Notes under the pieces: generated by a model | The model's database searches: none | Told to the model about the DNA's origin: nothing | The model's input: the letters and a program-made list of their open reading frames with translations, nothing else | Origin: Fidelibacterota bacterium | GTDB taxonomy: Bacteria; Fidelibacterota; Marinisomatia; SCGC-AAA003-L08; GCA-002704045 | Assembly (NCBI GenBank): GCA_002704045.1 | Contig: PAFF01000044.1 | Location: forward strand, 1 to 9,629 | DNA length: 9,629 bases | Direction of reading: 5' to 3' | Part shown: positions 1 to 6,858 of the stretch, one piece after another | Layout of the letters: every line of letters begins with the position of its first letter | Numbering within the stretch: position 1 is the first letter of the stretch | Translations under genes and position numbers: made by a program

Positions 1-58
1 GTTTAATAATAATCCTTTAAAAATAATATAAAATTACAAGTTGTTACTAAGGTAAAAA

Positions 59-397
59 ATGTATTACATAATTAAAATATTGATTTCGGCATTATTAATA
101 CTTTGTATTTCAGAGGTTTCCAAACGTAATGTTACACTTGGCTCTCTCATGGCTGCAATACCATTAGTGTCAGTAGTTACAATGTTTTGGATATATTTTG
201 AAACCAAAGATATTCAAAAAATCATGGAACTATCGTCAAGTATTTTTTGGTTAGTTATACCTTCATTATTATTATTTATATCATTACCGTATTTTTTAAA
301 ATTAGGTTGGAATTTTTATACAAGTATGACAATTGCAATTTTTATTACAGCAACCTCGTATGTTTTCATGATTAAAGCATTAGAGTATTTAAAATAA
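59..397 (+). CDS. DUF3147-type small integral membrane protein
   Basis: This 112-residue, strongly hydrophobic protein has about four predicted membrane segments, near residues 3-20, 28-48, 60-80 and 86-107. Its length, the N-terminal SEVSKR segment followed by a glycine/alanine-rich helix, and the SIFWLVIPSLLLF stretch match what I remember of the DUF3147 inner-membrane family, whose function is unknown. The ATG is preceded by a weak AAGG at 49-52, six bases upstream, which supports this start. The stop codon lies three bases before the acylase start, so the two genes are very probably co-transcribed. No promoter is convincing in the 58 bases available upstream. Family assignment is from memory of the sequence pattern; the membrane topology is seen directly. 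Confidence 0.75.
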   Translation: MYYIIKILISALLILCISEVSKRNVTLGSLMAAIPLVSVVTMFWIYFETKDIQKIMELSSSIFWLVIPSLLLFISLPYFLKLGWNFYTSMTIAIFITATSYVFMIKALEYLK

Positions 398-400
398 ATT

Positions 401-2488
401 ATGAAAAAACGAATCATTTTTTCTATTGTATCAATTTTTGTCATATTTTTATTTTCATTTAAAAAAAATAATTATATAAAACCTAAACAATACAATCATG
501 ATGTTAAAATCTATAGAGACAAATGGGGCGTTCCACATATTTTTGGGAATACTGATTCTGATGTTGCTTACGCTTTAGGTTATGCTCATTCAGAAGATGA
601 TTTTGAAACAATTCAAAAAATATTATTAGCAACTAGAGGTGAATTAGCTTCGGTTATTGGAAAAGAGGGAGCTCCAAGTGACTATCTTGTAAATTTACTA
701 AAGATTTGGGAAATGGTTGATAATAAACATATAAATAATCTATCTCCTCAAATTAAAGAAATATGTAATTCATATGCTAATGGAGTAAATAGATATATTG
801 AACTTAATCCAGATAAATTATCGTTAGGAAGTTTATACCCTGTTAATGGAAAAGATATAATAGCAGGCTTCATATACAGAACACCTCTTATGTTTGAGTT
901 GGATTGGTATATAAAACAGATTCTTAATGATGAAAAACCAAATTTCAGTTTTATTGAATCTAAAAATAATTCCTTTTATCCAATGTATGGGTCAAATGTT
1001 ATAGCTGTTGGTAAAAAAAGATCAAGTGATGGCCATACAAGAATCGCAATTAACTCTCATCAACCATGGGAAGGTCCAGTTGCTTGGTATGAAGTACACT
1101 TAAACAGCAAAGAGGGATTAAATGTAACTGGAGGTCTTTTCCCTGGTTCACCAGTTATTTTTAAGGGTCATAACAAAAATATCGCTTGGTCCCATACTGT
1201 TAATGATCCTGACTTAGTAGATGTTTATGCATTAATAATTAATCCAAACGATCAAAATCAATATTTGATTGATGATAATTGGAAAAATTTTGTCATAAGT
1301 AAAGCTAGAATAAAAGTCAAATTATGGGGCCCATTTAGCTGGACATTCAAAAGAGACGTATTTTGGTCAGATCATGGTCCAGTATTAAAAACTAAACATG
1401 GAGTTTATGCAATAAGATATTCAGGTCAAGACAAAATAGGTCAAGTTGAACAATGGTATAGAATTAATAAATCAAATGATATTAATGAATTTAAAGAAGC
1501 TATGCAAATGATGCAAATTCCTATGTTTAATACATTGTACGCTGATAAAGAAGGAAATTTATTTTATATTTATAACGCATTATTACCTAAAAGAGTCAGT
1601 GGCTATAACTGGGCTGATATTTTACCTGGAGATAAATCTAAATTAATATGGAAAGATTATTATGATTTTTTGGATTTACCACAGATAACAAATCCTGATT
1701 CTGATTTCCTCCAAAATTGCAACAGTACACCATATTTGGCAAGTATTGGCTCTGATAATCCTCAAAAAAAAATATCTAATGATGCAGGCATAGAGGAATT
1801 TCAAACCAATAGAGCTCTTAGGGCAATGGAGTTATATGGAACTGATACCTCTATTACAAGAGATGAATTTTATGATTATAAATATGATACATATTATTCT
1901 CAAAATTCAGTTATGAATTTTGCAAGAAAATCTTTTTTAAAATTATTTTCCACAAGTGATTCTGCATTGATCAGTGGCAAAAATATTATTGAAAGATGGG
2001 ATCTAGGAAATCAAAAAAATAGTAAAGAAGCAGCTCTATGTCATCTAACATTTAAGATAGCATATCATCTAGGTGATTTTAAATATAATCATCAGGAAAC
2101 AATGCAAAGATTTAAAGATGCAATTTATTTTTTAAATAAAAATTTTGGTAAACTTGATATTGAATTTGGACAATTCCAAAGATTAGTTAGAGGAGAAATT
2201 GATTTGCCTCTCGATGGTGCTCCAGATGTTTTGAGGGCTATATATTCAGATTTAAAAGATGATAAATGGGTTGCTCATAGTGGAGATTGTTTTTTTCAAA
2301 TAGTGGATTGGGATGAAAACGGAAACTTATATTCGGAAAGTATACATCAATTTGGTTCAGCTACAAAAGATTCTAGATCAAAGCATTATTCAGATCAGTC
2401 AAAGTTATTTAGCAATTTGAAAATGAAAAAAGTTTTAATGGATCTTGAAGAAATAAAAAATAATTTAGAAAAAACATATGAGCCGTAA
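401..2488 (+). CDS. penicillin acylase family protein (Ntn hydrolase, peptidase S45)
   Basis: This 695-residue protein has a basic N-terminus and a hydrophobic stretch (about residues 4-20) typical of a signal peptide, so it should act in the periplasm. The N-terminal part has the family's RDxWGVPHIFG motif (residues 40-50) and GYAHSEDDF. The autoprocessing site is MYG|SN: Ser198 would become the N-terminal nucleophile of the beta chain, followed by VGKKRSSDG, NSHQPW (218-223), TGGLFPGSPVIFKG and IAWSHT, all at the spacing expected for S45 enzymes. The C-terminus has the usual HQFG and HYSDQ elements. Family members cleave amide bonds of penicillins, acyl-homoserine lactones or other N-acyl compounds; the substrate here cannot be told from sequence. 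No Shine-Dalgarno is visible at the ATG; it follows the DUF3147 gene by three bases and is probably read in the same message. Confidence 0.93.
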   Translation: MKKRIIFSIVSIFVIFLFSFKKNNYIKPKQYNHDVKIYRDKWGVPHIFGNTDSDVAYALGYAHSEDDFETIQKILLATRGELASVIGKEGAPSDYLVNLLKIWEMVDNKHINNLSPQIKEICNSYANGVNRYIELNPDKLSLGSLYPVNGKDIIAGFIYRTPLMFELDWYIKQILNDEKPNFSFIESKNNSFYPMYGSNVIAVGKKRSSDGHTRIAINSHQPWEGPVAWYEVHLNSKEGLNVTGGLFPGSPVIFKGHNKNIAWSHTVNDPDLVDVYALIINPNDQNQYLIDDNWKNFVISKARIKVKLWGPFSWTFKRDVFWSDHGPVLKTKHGVYAIRYSGQDKIGQVEQWYRINKSNDINEFKEAMQMMQIPMFNTLYADKEGNLFYIYNALLPKRVSGYNWADILPGDKSKLIWKDYYDFLDLPQITNPDSDFLQNCNSTPYLASIGSDNPQKKISNDAGIEEFQTNRALRAMELYGTDTSITRDEFYDYKYDTYYSQNSVMNFARKSFLKLFSTSDSALISGKNIIERWDLGNQKNSKEAALCHLTFKIAYHLGDFKYNHQETMQRFKDAIYFLNKNFGKLDIEFGQFQRLVRGEIDLPLDGAPDVLRAIYSDLKDDKWVAHSGDCFFQIVDWDENGNLYSESIHQFGSATKDSRSKHYSDQSKLFSNLKMKKVLMDLEEIKNNLEKTYEP

Positions 2489-2492
2489 ATAA

Positions 2493-2520
2493 AAGAGGGC
2501 CTAACTTAATAAGCCCTCTT
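2493..2520 (-). terminator. rho-independent terminator, stronger on the minus strand
   Basis: AAGAGGGC and GCCCTCTT form a perfect 8-bp stem around a 12-base loop. Read on the minus strand, the stem is followed by TTATTTA, so it best fits the terminator of the S9 peptidase transcript. On the plus strand it begins four bases after the acylase stop codon but is followed by AATGTTTGGG rather than a U run, so termination of the acylase message is possible but weaker. The second GCCCTCTT at 2567-2574 could compete for the same stem partner. Confidence 0.7.
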
Positions 2521-2523
2521 AAT
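2511..2523 (+). repeat. 13-bp direct repeat, copy 1
   Basis: AAGCCCTCTTAAT recurs exactly at 2565-2577, 54 bases downstream. Copy 1 supplies the right arm of the 2493-2520 hairpin. Confidence 0.8.
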
Positions 2524-2564
2524 GTTTGGGGTGGATGTAGAGTCATCCTCGCCCGATTGACTTG

Positions 2565-2577
2565 AAGCCCTCTTAAT
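2565..2577 (+). repeat. 13-bp direct repeat, copy 2
   Basis: Exact second copy of AAGCCCTCTTAAT. Its GCCCTCTT can also pair with AAGAGGGC at 2493-2500, which would give a longer alternative hairpin enclosing the 2528-2554 stem-loop. A switch between the two pairings is possible but not shown. Confidence 0.75.
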
Positions 2578-2590
2578 TCACCTCAGTGAG

Positions 2591-2659
2591 TTAAAAAAGT
2601 CCTCCAGAGGTACAATTATGGCTTCGTTTGTCGATATCCAATTGATTACCTCCTTTCAT
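2591..2659 (-). CDS. candidate tiny ORF (22 or 16 codons) behind a strong Shine-Dalgarno
   Basis: On the minus strand an ATG at 2659 opens a 22-codon frame ending in TAA at 2591 (MKGGNQLDIDKRSHNC, then TSGGLF). More striking, AAGGAGGT at 2648-2655 lies six bases before an in-frame TTG at 2641, which would give a 16-residue peptide. This is the longest Shine-Dalgarno match I see in the window, where most genes have none. No homology is recognised; the frame is short enough to arise by chance, and the GGAGG may belong to an RNA structure instead. Confidence 0.25.
   Translation of the reverse strand: MKGGNQLDIDKRSHNCTSGGLF
2648..2655 (-). promoter_or_regulatory. isolated strong Shine-Dalgarno-like sequence AAGGAGGT
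   Basis: Minus-strand AAGGAGGT, six bases before TTG at 2641. On the plus strand the same bases (ACCTCCTT, within TTGATTACCTCCTTTC) resemble the 3' end of 16S rRNA (GGATCACCTCCTTTC), so a plus-strand transcript would carry an anti-Shine-Dalgarno sequence. Confidence 0.4.
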
Positions 2660-2718
2660 GTTATTTGTTAAAAAAAAACTTATACAAATATAATGCGTAA
2701 TTTTTAAAAAAGTTTCAT

Positions 2719-4593
2719 TTATTTTAAATGTTTTTCTAAAAATGCGCTCATTTCTCTATAAAAATCAAATCTATTTTCTTCATTATAAAATCCATGTCCT
2801 TCATTATCTTTTACCATGTAAGGTACATCAATACCTTTTTGCTTTAAAGCTTCAACAATTTGATCTGATTCTGATTTCTTTACTCTGGGATCATTAGCAC
2901 CTTGAGCAATAAATAAAGGTACTTTAATTTTATCAACGTGTTTTAATGGCGAAGATGATGCTAATAATTCTTTATCTTTTTCTGGATGACCAACCATTTC
3001 ATACATCATTTCTCTGTAAAGCTCCCAATATGGCGGCATACTTTCCATGAATGTAAACAAACTCGATACTCCAACATAATCAACGCCACAAGCATATAGA
3101 TCTGGAGTGAATGTTAACCCTGCTAGAGTAGCATAGCCACCATAGGATGCTCCATAAATCCCAATCTTATCAGGATTAGCAATACCTTCTTTTATAAGCC
3201 ATTGTACTCCATCAGTTATGTCATCTTGCATTGTTTTACCCCATTGCTTGAAACTTTTTTCCCAAAATTCTCTTCCGTATCCAGTGCTTCCTCTGAAATT
3301 CATTTGAAAAACAGCATAGCCATTATTTGCTAAATATTGAATTTCAGGATTAAACCCCCATCTGTCTCTTGCCCACGGACCTCCATGTGGGTTTACCACA
3401 ACAGGAAGATTCTTACCATTGCTACCTTTAGGAATAGTTAAATACCCATTAATAGTTAAACCATCACGAGAAGTATATTTTATTGGTTTCATCTCTGACA
3501 TATGATTAGGATCAAGCCAGGGACTTAGATCGGCTAGCTTTGTAAGTTCATCTTTTTCGATGTCATAGTAATAATACGTTCCACGCGATATATCACTAAA
3601 AGTTACGATTATTGCTTTAGTCTCATCTTTACTTATGTCTGAAATTGCTACCTCGACTCCTTTTAATTTTGATTCAAGATTACTTTGAAGCTTTTCACGC
3701 CAATCATCTAAAAAATGTATTTTTCTTTTATCTGTATAATAGCTAACTGCTGTTAGAACTTTTCGTTTTTTTGATCTAATTAATCCAGAAACGTCAACTT
3801 CATCGTGTTCAAAAATTAAATCTGTTTCTTTAGCAGTGTTTAAATCAAATTTATAAATAGCACTCTTGTCACGGTTTCTATTTGAAGAAACATATAATTC
3901 TTTATTATCAAAGGTAAAAAACAGAGGTGAAACAGAAACCTTGAAGTTTGTTGTTAATATTGGTAAAAATGGATCTGATTCTTTCTTACGATATAAAATA
4001 CTGGAATTTACACCATCTGAAGTTAACGCAATTCTTAATTTCCCGTTATTGTCTGTCATCCAACCCATTATATTACCTGGATTTTCTGCTATTAAACTGA
4101 GCTGCCCTGTATTAACATTTAATCTGTATGCATCATGAACTCTGGGATCTCTATTATTAATACTGACAATCATATGATTAGGATCTTCATCTAAATCATC
4201 AGTAATTCTAGCTTGAATATTTTCAAATGGTGTGAGGTCTAAATCATTTGTACCATCAATGTTAACAGCATAAATATGAATATTTTCATCGCCTCCTTTG
4301 TCTTGGATATAGGCTATTCTATCATCATTAAGCCAAAAATAACCATATAAGCTTCTATTAGAAGCATTTGTAATTCTTTTTTCTTGGTTGTCACCAATGG
4401 TTCTTATATAAACATTCATCATTCTATTACCTTCTTCCCAAGGCTTCATGTAGGCAATTTTTTTACCGTCAGGTGATAGTTGAAATGATGATTTTTCTGG
4501 ATTTTTAAAAAAATCTTCTAAAGGAATTTTTGGTATATCCACAGTACAACCTCCTAAAAATAATACAACTAAAAATATAGTTATTTTTTTCAT
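2719..4593 (-). CDS. S9 family (prolyl oligopeptidase-type) serine peptidase, lipoprotein
   Basis: This 624-residue protein starts with a lipoprotein signal peptide: MKK, a hydrophobic core, and lipobox LGGC with Cys16 as the likely lipidated residue. The inferred site is therefore the membrane surface facing the periplasm or beyond. Residues of about 30-375 carry repeated blade motifs (LSPDGKKIAY near 39-48, WLNDDRIAYI) of the seven-bladed propeller that gates substrate access. The C-terminal alpha/beta-hydrolase domain has HGGPWARD, NFRGSTGYG and the nucleophile motif GASYGG with Ser483; Asp568 (GANDPR) and His600 (EGHGF) complete the triad. The family includes dipeptidyl-peptidase IV, acylaminoacyl-peptidases and prolyl tripeptidyl-peptidases; specificity is not resolvable here. 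The start is supported by AGGGAG at 4601-4606. It is monocistronic, divergent from the Omp85 gene and convergent with the acylase. Confidence 0.95.
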   Translation of the reverse strand: MKKITIFLVVLFLGGCTVDIPKIPLEDFFKNPEKSSFQLSPDGKKIAYMKPWEEGNRMMNVYIRTIGDNQEKRITNASNRSLYGYFWLNDDRIAYIQDKGGDENIHIYAVNIDGTNDLDLTPFENIQARITDDLDEDPNHMIVSINNRDPRVHDAYRLNVNTGQLSLIAENPGNIMGWMTDNNGKLRIALTSDGVNSSILYRKKESDPFLPILTTNFKVSVSPLFFTFDNKELYVSSNRNRDKSAIYKFDLNTAKETDLIFEHDEVDVSGLIRSKKRKVLTAVSYYTDKRKIHFLDDWREKLQSNLESKLKGVEVAISDISKDETKAIIVTFSDISRGTYYYYDIEKDELTKLADLSPWLDPNHMSEMKPIKYTSRDGLTINGYLTIPKGSNGKNLPVVVNPHGGPWARDRWGFNPEIQYLANNGYAVFQMNFRGSTGYGREFWEKSFKQWGKTMQDDITDGVQWLIKEGIANPDKIGIYGASYGGYATLAGLTFTPDLYACGVDYVGVSSLFTFMESMPPYWELYREMMYEMVGHPEKDKELLASSSPLKHVDKIKVPLFIAQGANDPRVKKSESDQIVEALKQKGIDVPYMVKDNEGHGFYNEENRFDFYREMSAFLEKHLK

Positions 4594-4794
4594 TAAATTT
4601 CTCCCTATTAAAACAAATAATATTTAAAATATTGTCTAAAATTTAAACTTATTTTAAATATAAATAACTATTAATTACTCTTAAAAATATATGAAAAATG
4701 CAAAAAGTAAAATTTTAGCTAATTACAGATCAGTAACAATAATTATAAAAATAAATGATATAACTAAATGCAATTTAATGTTTAATTATATATT
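4594..4794. other. divergent promoter region, S9 peptidase / Omp85 gene
   Basis: This 201-bp, extremely AT-rich gap must hold the promoters of both divergent genes. A TTACAG (near 4721-4726) with TATAAA about 15 bases downstream is a possible promoter for the Omp85 gene, but in such AT-rich DNA -10-like hexamers are everywhere, so I do not assign either promoter. None of the tandem 9-bp operator sites found elsewhere in the window occurs here. Confidence 0.4.
4601..4606 (-). promoter_or_regulatory. Shine-Dalgarno of the S9 peptidase gene
   Basis: Minus-strand AGGGAG lies seven bases before the ATG at 4593 and fixes that start. It is one of the few clear ribosome binding sites in the window. 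Confidence 0.7.
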
Positions 4795-6066
4795 ATGAGT
4801 AAGTTGGATTTGATTTATATAGTTTTAATTTTAAATTTTATTTTTTCGTCTAGTACTGATCAATTTATGGTAAAATCCATCCAAATAAATGGTAATAAAA
4901 CAACTAAAAAAATCATTATTGAAAGAGAAATAAATCAAAAAATTGGTTTCTTTTCAGATTCTTTAATAATTGTTGAAGATAGAAATAGATTATATAATTT
5001 AGGAATTTTTTCTAGCGTTAATGTAAACCTAAAAGATAATATTTATGTCATTGATGTTGTTGAATCTTATAAAGTTTATCCTTGGCCCTTAATTAGTTAT
5101 GATGAAATTAAAAAAGAGTTAAGCTATGGTCCAGGAATTTCTTTGCGAAATTTTTTTGGAAGAAATCAAACATTCATATTTGGGACTTATTTGGTTGGTG
5201 AGAAAGGATATCTATTTTCATATTCAAATCCGTGGGTTTCAGAGGACAGAATTAATATTGGTTTTAAATTATATAATTTGAAGCAGTATAACATATTTTA
5301 TAATTATAATTATGATTTTTTTCTAAATCAACTAACTTTAGGTTTTTCTAATGATGTTTTAAATAGTTATGATGTTCATTTAGGGTCAATGCAGATTGAT
5401 ATTAAAACATTAGATCAAATGAATGAAAATTATCAATACATAAAATCAAAATCTTTAAAAAATAAATACATATTTTTGGGATTAAACTATCAGTTCGATA
5501 ATAGAGATATTTACATAGATCCAAGCTCAGGGAATTTTTTTGATTTATTTTTGAAATATTATAAAGGATTTGATAATTCTATAGATATAAGTGATATTAG
5601 TTTAAAATATAAGAAGTATTTTCACATAGATGTAAATACCAATCCAGTAATATCAATTGGTACAAATTTAGTTATAAAGTTTCCATCATTTAATAAATTG
5701 CCAATATATTTTTATGAATATTTAGGAGGAGAAGATTATATAAGAGGTTATTCTTCTTTTCCTTCTGATTCTCCTACAAAAGTATTTGGTTTAATAGAGA
5801 CTTCAAATATTATTTATTTTGATACTGAAATTCAAAATACGATTATTCCAAAAAAAGACTATGGCAAATTTGAATTTGGTATCGATGGTTTACTTTTTTG
5901 TGATTTTGGTTCTAGTGCAGATAGTTATAAATCACTTACTTTTAACCAATATTTAATAGGATATGGGTTTGGATTAAAATTGTTTATATCCTCAACTGCT
6001 ATTGGATTTTATTTTGGATTTAATCCATATAATCAGACTCGTTTTCATGTTAAAGGAAATAGCTAG
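4795..6066 (+). CDS. Omp85/BamA-superfamily outer membrane protein with one POTRA domain
   Basis: This 423-residue protein has an N-terminal signal peptide (hydrophobic residues about 5-18). A single POTRA domain at about 24-92 (SIQINGNKTTKKIIIEREI, then the family's RLYNLGIFSSV turn) is followed by a roughly 325-residue region rich in alternating aromatic and polar residues, as in a beta barrel. The barrel carries the hallmark L6-loop motif as IRGY (316-319) after GGED. BamA has five POTRA domains and TamA three, so this is a minimal relative, shorter than both and not the main BamA. It could insert or export proteins or move lipids; its partner is unknown. The C-terminus lacks the usual terminal Phe. 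No Shine-Dalgarno is visible. The stop codon lies 10 bases before operator A of the next gene, which has its own promoter. Confidence 0.85.
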   Translation: MSKLDLIYIVLILNFIFSSSTDQFMVKSIQINGNKTTKKIIIEREINQKIGFFSDSLIIVEDRNRLYNLGIFSSVNVNLKDNIYVIDVVESYKVYPWPLISYDEIKKELSYGPGISLRNFFGRNQTFIFGTYLVGEKGYLFSYSNPWVSEDRINIGFKLYNLKQYNIFYNYNYDFFLNQLTLGFSNDVLNSYDVHLGSMQIDIKTLDQMNENYQYIKSKSLKNKYIFLGLNYQFDNRDIYIDPSSGNFFDLFLKYYKGFDNSIDISDISLKYKKYFHIDVNTNPVISIGTNLVIKFPSFNKLPIYFYEYLGGEDYIRGYSSFPSDSPTKVFGLIETSNIIYFDTEIQNTIIPKKDYGKFEFGIDGLLFCDFGSSADSYKSLTFNQYLIGYGFGLKLFISSTAIGFYFGFNPYNQTRFHVKGNS

Positions 6067-6076
6067 ACAAATTTCC

Positions 6077-6094
6077 CGCGCAAATCGTGCAAAA
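6077..6094 (+). promoter_or_regulatory. operator A: tandem 9-bp repeat upstream of the peroxidase promoter
   Basis: CGCGCAAAT (6077-6085) is followed directly by CGTGCAAAA (6086-6094). The site ends seven bases before the -35 element of the peroxidase promoter. It matches operators B-E in sequence, 9-bp period and orientation. MerR-type proteins of the CarH class bind tandem direct repeats, so the regulator encoded at 8342-9226 is the inferred ligand. Confidence 0.8.
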
Positions 6095-6101
6095 AATAGT
6101 T

Positions 6102-6130
6102 TTGACTTTATATAAATAAATTTGTAATAT
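6102..6130 (+). promoter_or_regulatory. sigma70-type promoter of the peroxidase gene
   Basis: TTGACT (6102-6107), an exact 17-bp spacer and TATAAT-like TAATAT (6125-6130) predict transcription from about 6137. It lies between operators A and B, so a protein bound at both sites would clamp the polymerase site. The leader to the ATG at 6167 would be about 30 bases, mostly operator B. Confidence 0.75.
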
Positions 6131-6144
6131 ATTTAATAATAAAT

Positions 6145-6162
6145 CGCTCAAATCGTGCAAAA
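6145..6162 (+). promoter_or_regulatory. operator B: tandem 9-bp repeat just before the peroxidase start codon
   Basis: CGCTCAAAT (6145-6153) plus CGTGCAAAA (6154-6162), starting about eight bases after the predicted transcription start and ending four bases before the ATG at 6167. It starts 68 bases after operator A. An in-frame GTG at 6155 is part of this site and should not be taken as the start codon. Confidence 0.8.
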
Positions 6163-6166
6163 AAAA

Positions 6167-6763
6167 ATGATAAATAACATAATAATTTTAACACTTTTCA
6201 TAACGTGTGTTTCTGTTGCATTCACTCTTACAACAAAAAAGGCTGATAAAAATATCTTACAAAGTTTTGATGCCAAAAATTCCATTTATAATTTGGATAT
6301 TAATGACATAACTGGAAAAAAAATCGATCTAAATAAATTTAGAGATAAAAAAATATTATTTACAAATATAGCTTCAAAATGCGGTTTTACAGGACAACTG
6401 AAATCACTTCAGCAGCTGCATGACAAATATAAAGAGGACATAATTATTATCGCATCACCATCTAACGATTTTATGAATCAAGAACCATTACAAGGTAAAG
6501 AAATTCTAAATTTTTGTAAACGAAATTATGGTGTAACTTTTATTGTAACCGAAAAAATTCACGTCAAAGGTAACAAAATACATCCATTATATGCTTTTTT
6601 GACCAATAAGGAGTTAAATGGTTGGAATAATTCCCAAACTAGCTGGAATTTCAATAAGTTTTTAATAAATGAAAATGGATTTTTAACTCACCATTTTGGA
6701 TCTTTAGTTGATCCAATGTCAAAAAAAATAACAAGCAAAATTTCCTCCTCCATTACTTCCTGA
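6167..6763 (+). CDS. glutathione peroxidase family protein, exported or membrane-anchored
   Basis: The product has 198 residues from the ATG at 6167; an in-frame GTG at 6155 sits inside operator B and would add only MQKK. Residues 3-21 form a hydrophobic signal or anchor, so the thioredoxin-fold domain (about 43-198) should face the periplasm. The peroxidatic Cys72 lies in NIASKCGFT, and WNFNKF gives Trp160 and Asn161 of the catalytic tetrad. The usual NQF is NDF here (Asp101 replaces the tetrad Gln), a PSNDF variant I recall from other bacterial members. Cys117 in NFCKRNYGVTF is a candidate resolving residue, so thioredoxin rather than glutathione may be the reductant. It reduces hydrogen or lipid peroxides. 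It has its own promoter bracketed by two operators shared with the photolyase operon, implying photo-oxidative stress control. Its stop codon lies in the left arm of an inverted repeat. Confidence 0.9.
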   Translation: MINNIIILTLFITCVSVAFTLTTKKADKNILQSFDAKNSIYNLDINDITGKKIDLNKFRDKKILFTNIASKCGFTGQLKSLQQLHDKYKEDIIIIASPSNDFMNQEPLQGKEILNFCKRNYGVTFIVTEKIHVKGNKIHPLYAFLTNKELNGWNNSQTSWNFNKFLINENGFLTHHFGSLVDPMSKKITSKISSSITS

Positions 6764-6823
6764 TACTAAGGTTTTATACTCATAAAGCACACTATATTTT
6801 TTAGATTTCTTGTATCAGGAAGT
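6716..6823 (+). repeat. two-copy repeat, copy 1 (peroxidase 3' end plus inverted repeat)
   Basis: The segment resembles 9383-9492 in order and spacing: ATGT, then AAAAAAATAACAA, AAATTTCCTCCT, ACTTCCTG and finally GTATCAGGAAGT. By hand about 40 of 52 columns match over the left half; the 45-48 bases between the inverted arms are only weakly similar. Copy 1 covers the last 15 codons of the peroxidase gene and its downstream hairpin. Confidence 0.65.
6755..6823. repeat. 12-bp perfect inverted repeat between convergent genes
   Basis: ACTTCCTGATAC (6755-6766) and GTATCAGGAAGT (6812-6823) are exact inverted copies 45 bases apart. The peroxidase stop codon TGA (6761-6763) is inside the left arm. 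Placed between the convergent peroxidase and photolyase genes, it could act as a bidirectional terminator or mRNA 3'-end stabiliser, although no adjacent U run is present. AGTATAACC (6821-6829) can alternatively pair with GGTTTTATACT (6770-6780) across a two-base bulge. Confidence 0.8.
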
Positions 6824-6858
6824 ATAACCTCAAATCAAAAATAGATACGTTAAAGTTT

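Larger units (their letters stand above)
2489..2718. other. GC-enriched convergent intergenic region, candidate structured RNA
   Basis: This gap lies between the stop codons of the convergent acylase and S9 peptidase genes. By hand count 2521-2640 is about 42-47% G+C, far above the flanking genes. It contains an 8-bp perfect hairpin (2493-2520), a second hairpin (2528-2554: GGATG/CATCC with an outer GGG/CCC step), small palindromes at 2583-2591 and 2601-2610, a 13-bp direct repeat and an isolated strong Shine-Dalgarno on the minus strand. In the minus direction it would be the 3' untranslated region of the S9 peptidase message, ending at the T-tailed hairpin. I do not recognise it as tRNA, tmRNA, 6S, SRP or RNase P RNA. 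Confidence 0.5.

Noticed and set aside
1..58. Promoter for the DUF3147-acylase operon
   Set aside because: Several A/T hexamers are possible and the region is cut by the window start, so no -35/-10 pair can be chosen.
2522..2560. Plus-strand 12-codon ORF (MFGVDVESSSPD)
   Set aside because: No ribosome binding site, and it lies across the 2528-2554 hairpin; too short to support.
2744..2752. CGCTCATTT, resembling one operator half-site
   Set aside because: It is a single half inside the peptidase coding sequence without a second 9-mer, so chance is the better explanation.
3866..4138. 90-codon plus-strand open frame inside the S9 peptidase gene
   Set aside because: It is antisense to the propeller coding region, has no recognisable protein features or ribosome binding site, and the opposite strand encodes a clear family member.
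4619..4633. AATATTTAAAATATT near-palindrome upstream of the S9 gene
   Set aside because: An all-A/T near-palindrome of this length is expected by chance in such AT-rich sequence.
6755..6823. Inverted repeat as an integron attC site
   Set aside because: Length fits, but the arms lack the RYYYAAC/GTTRRRY core boxes, and no integrase or cassette array is present.
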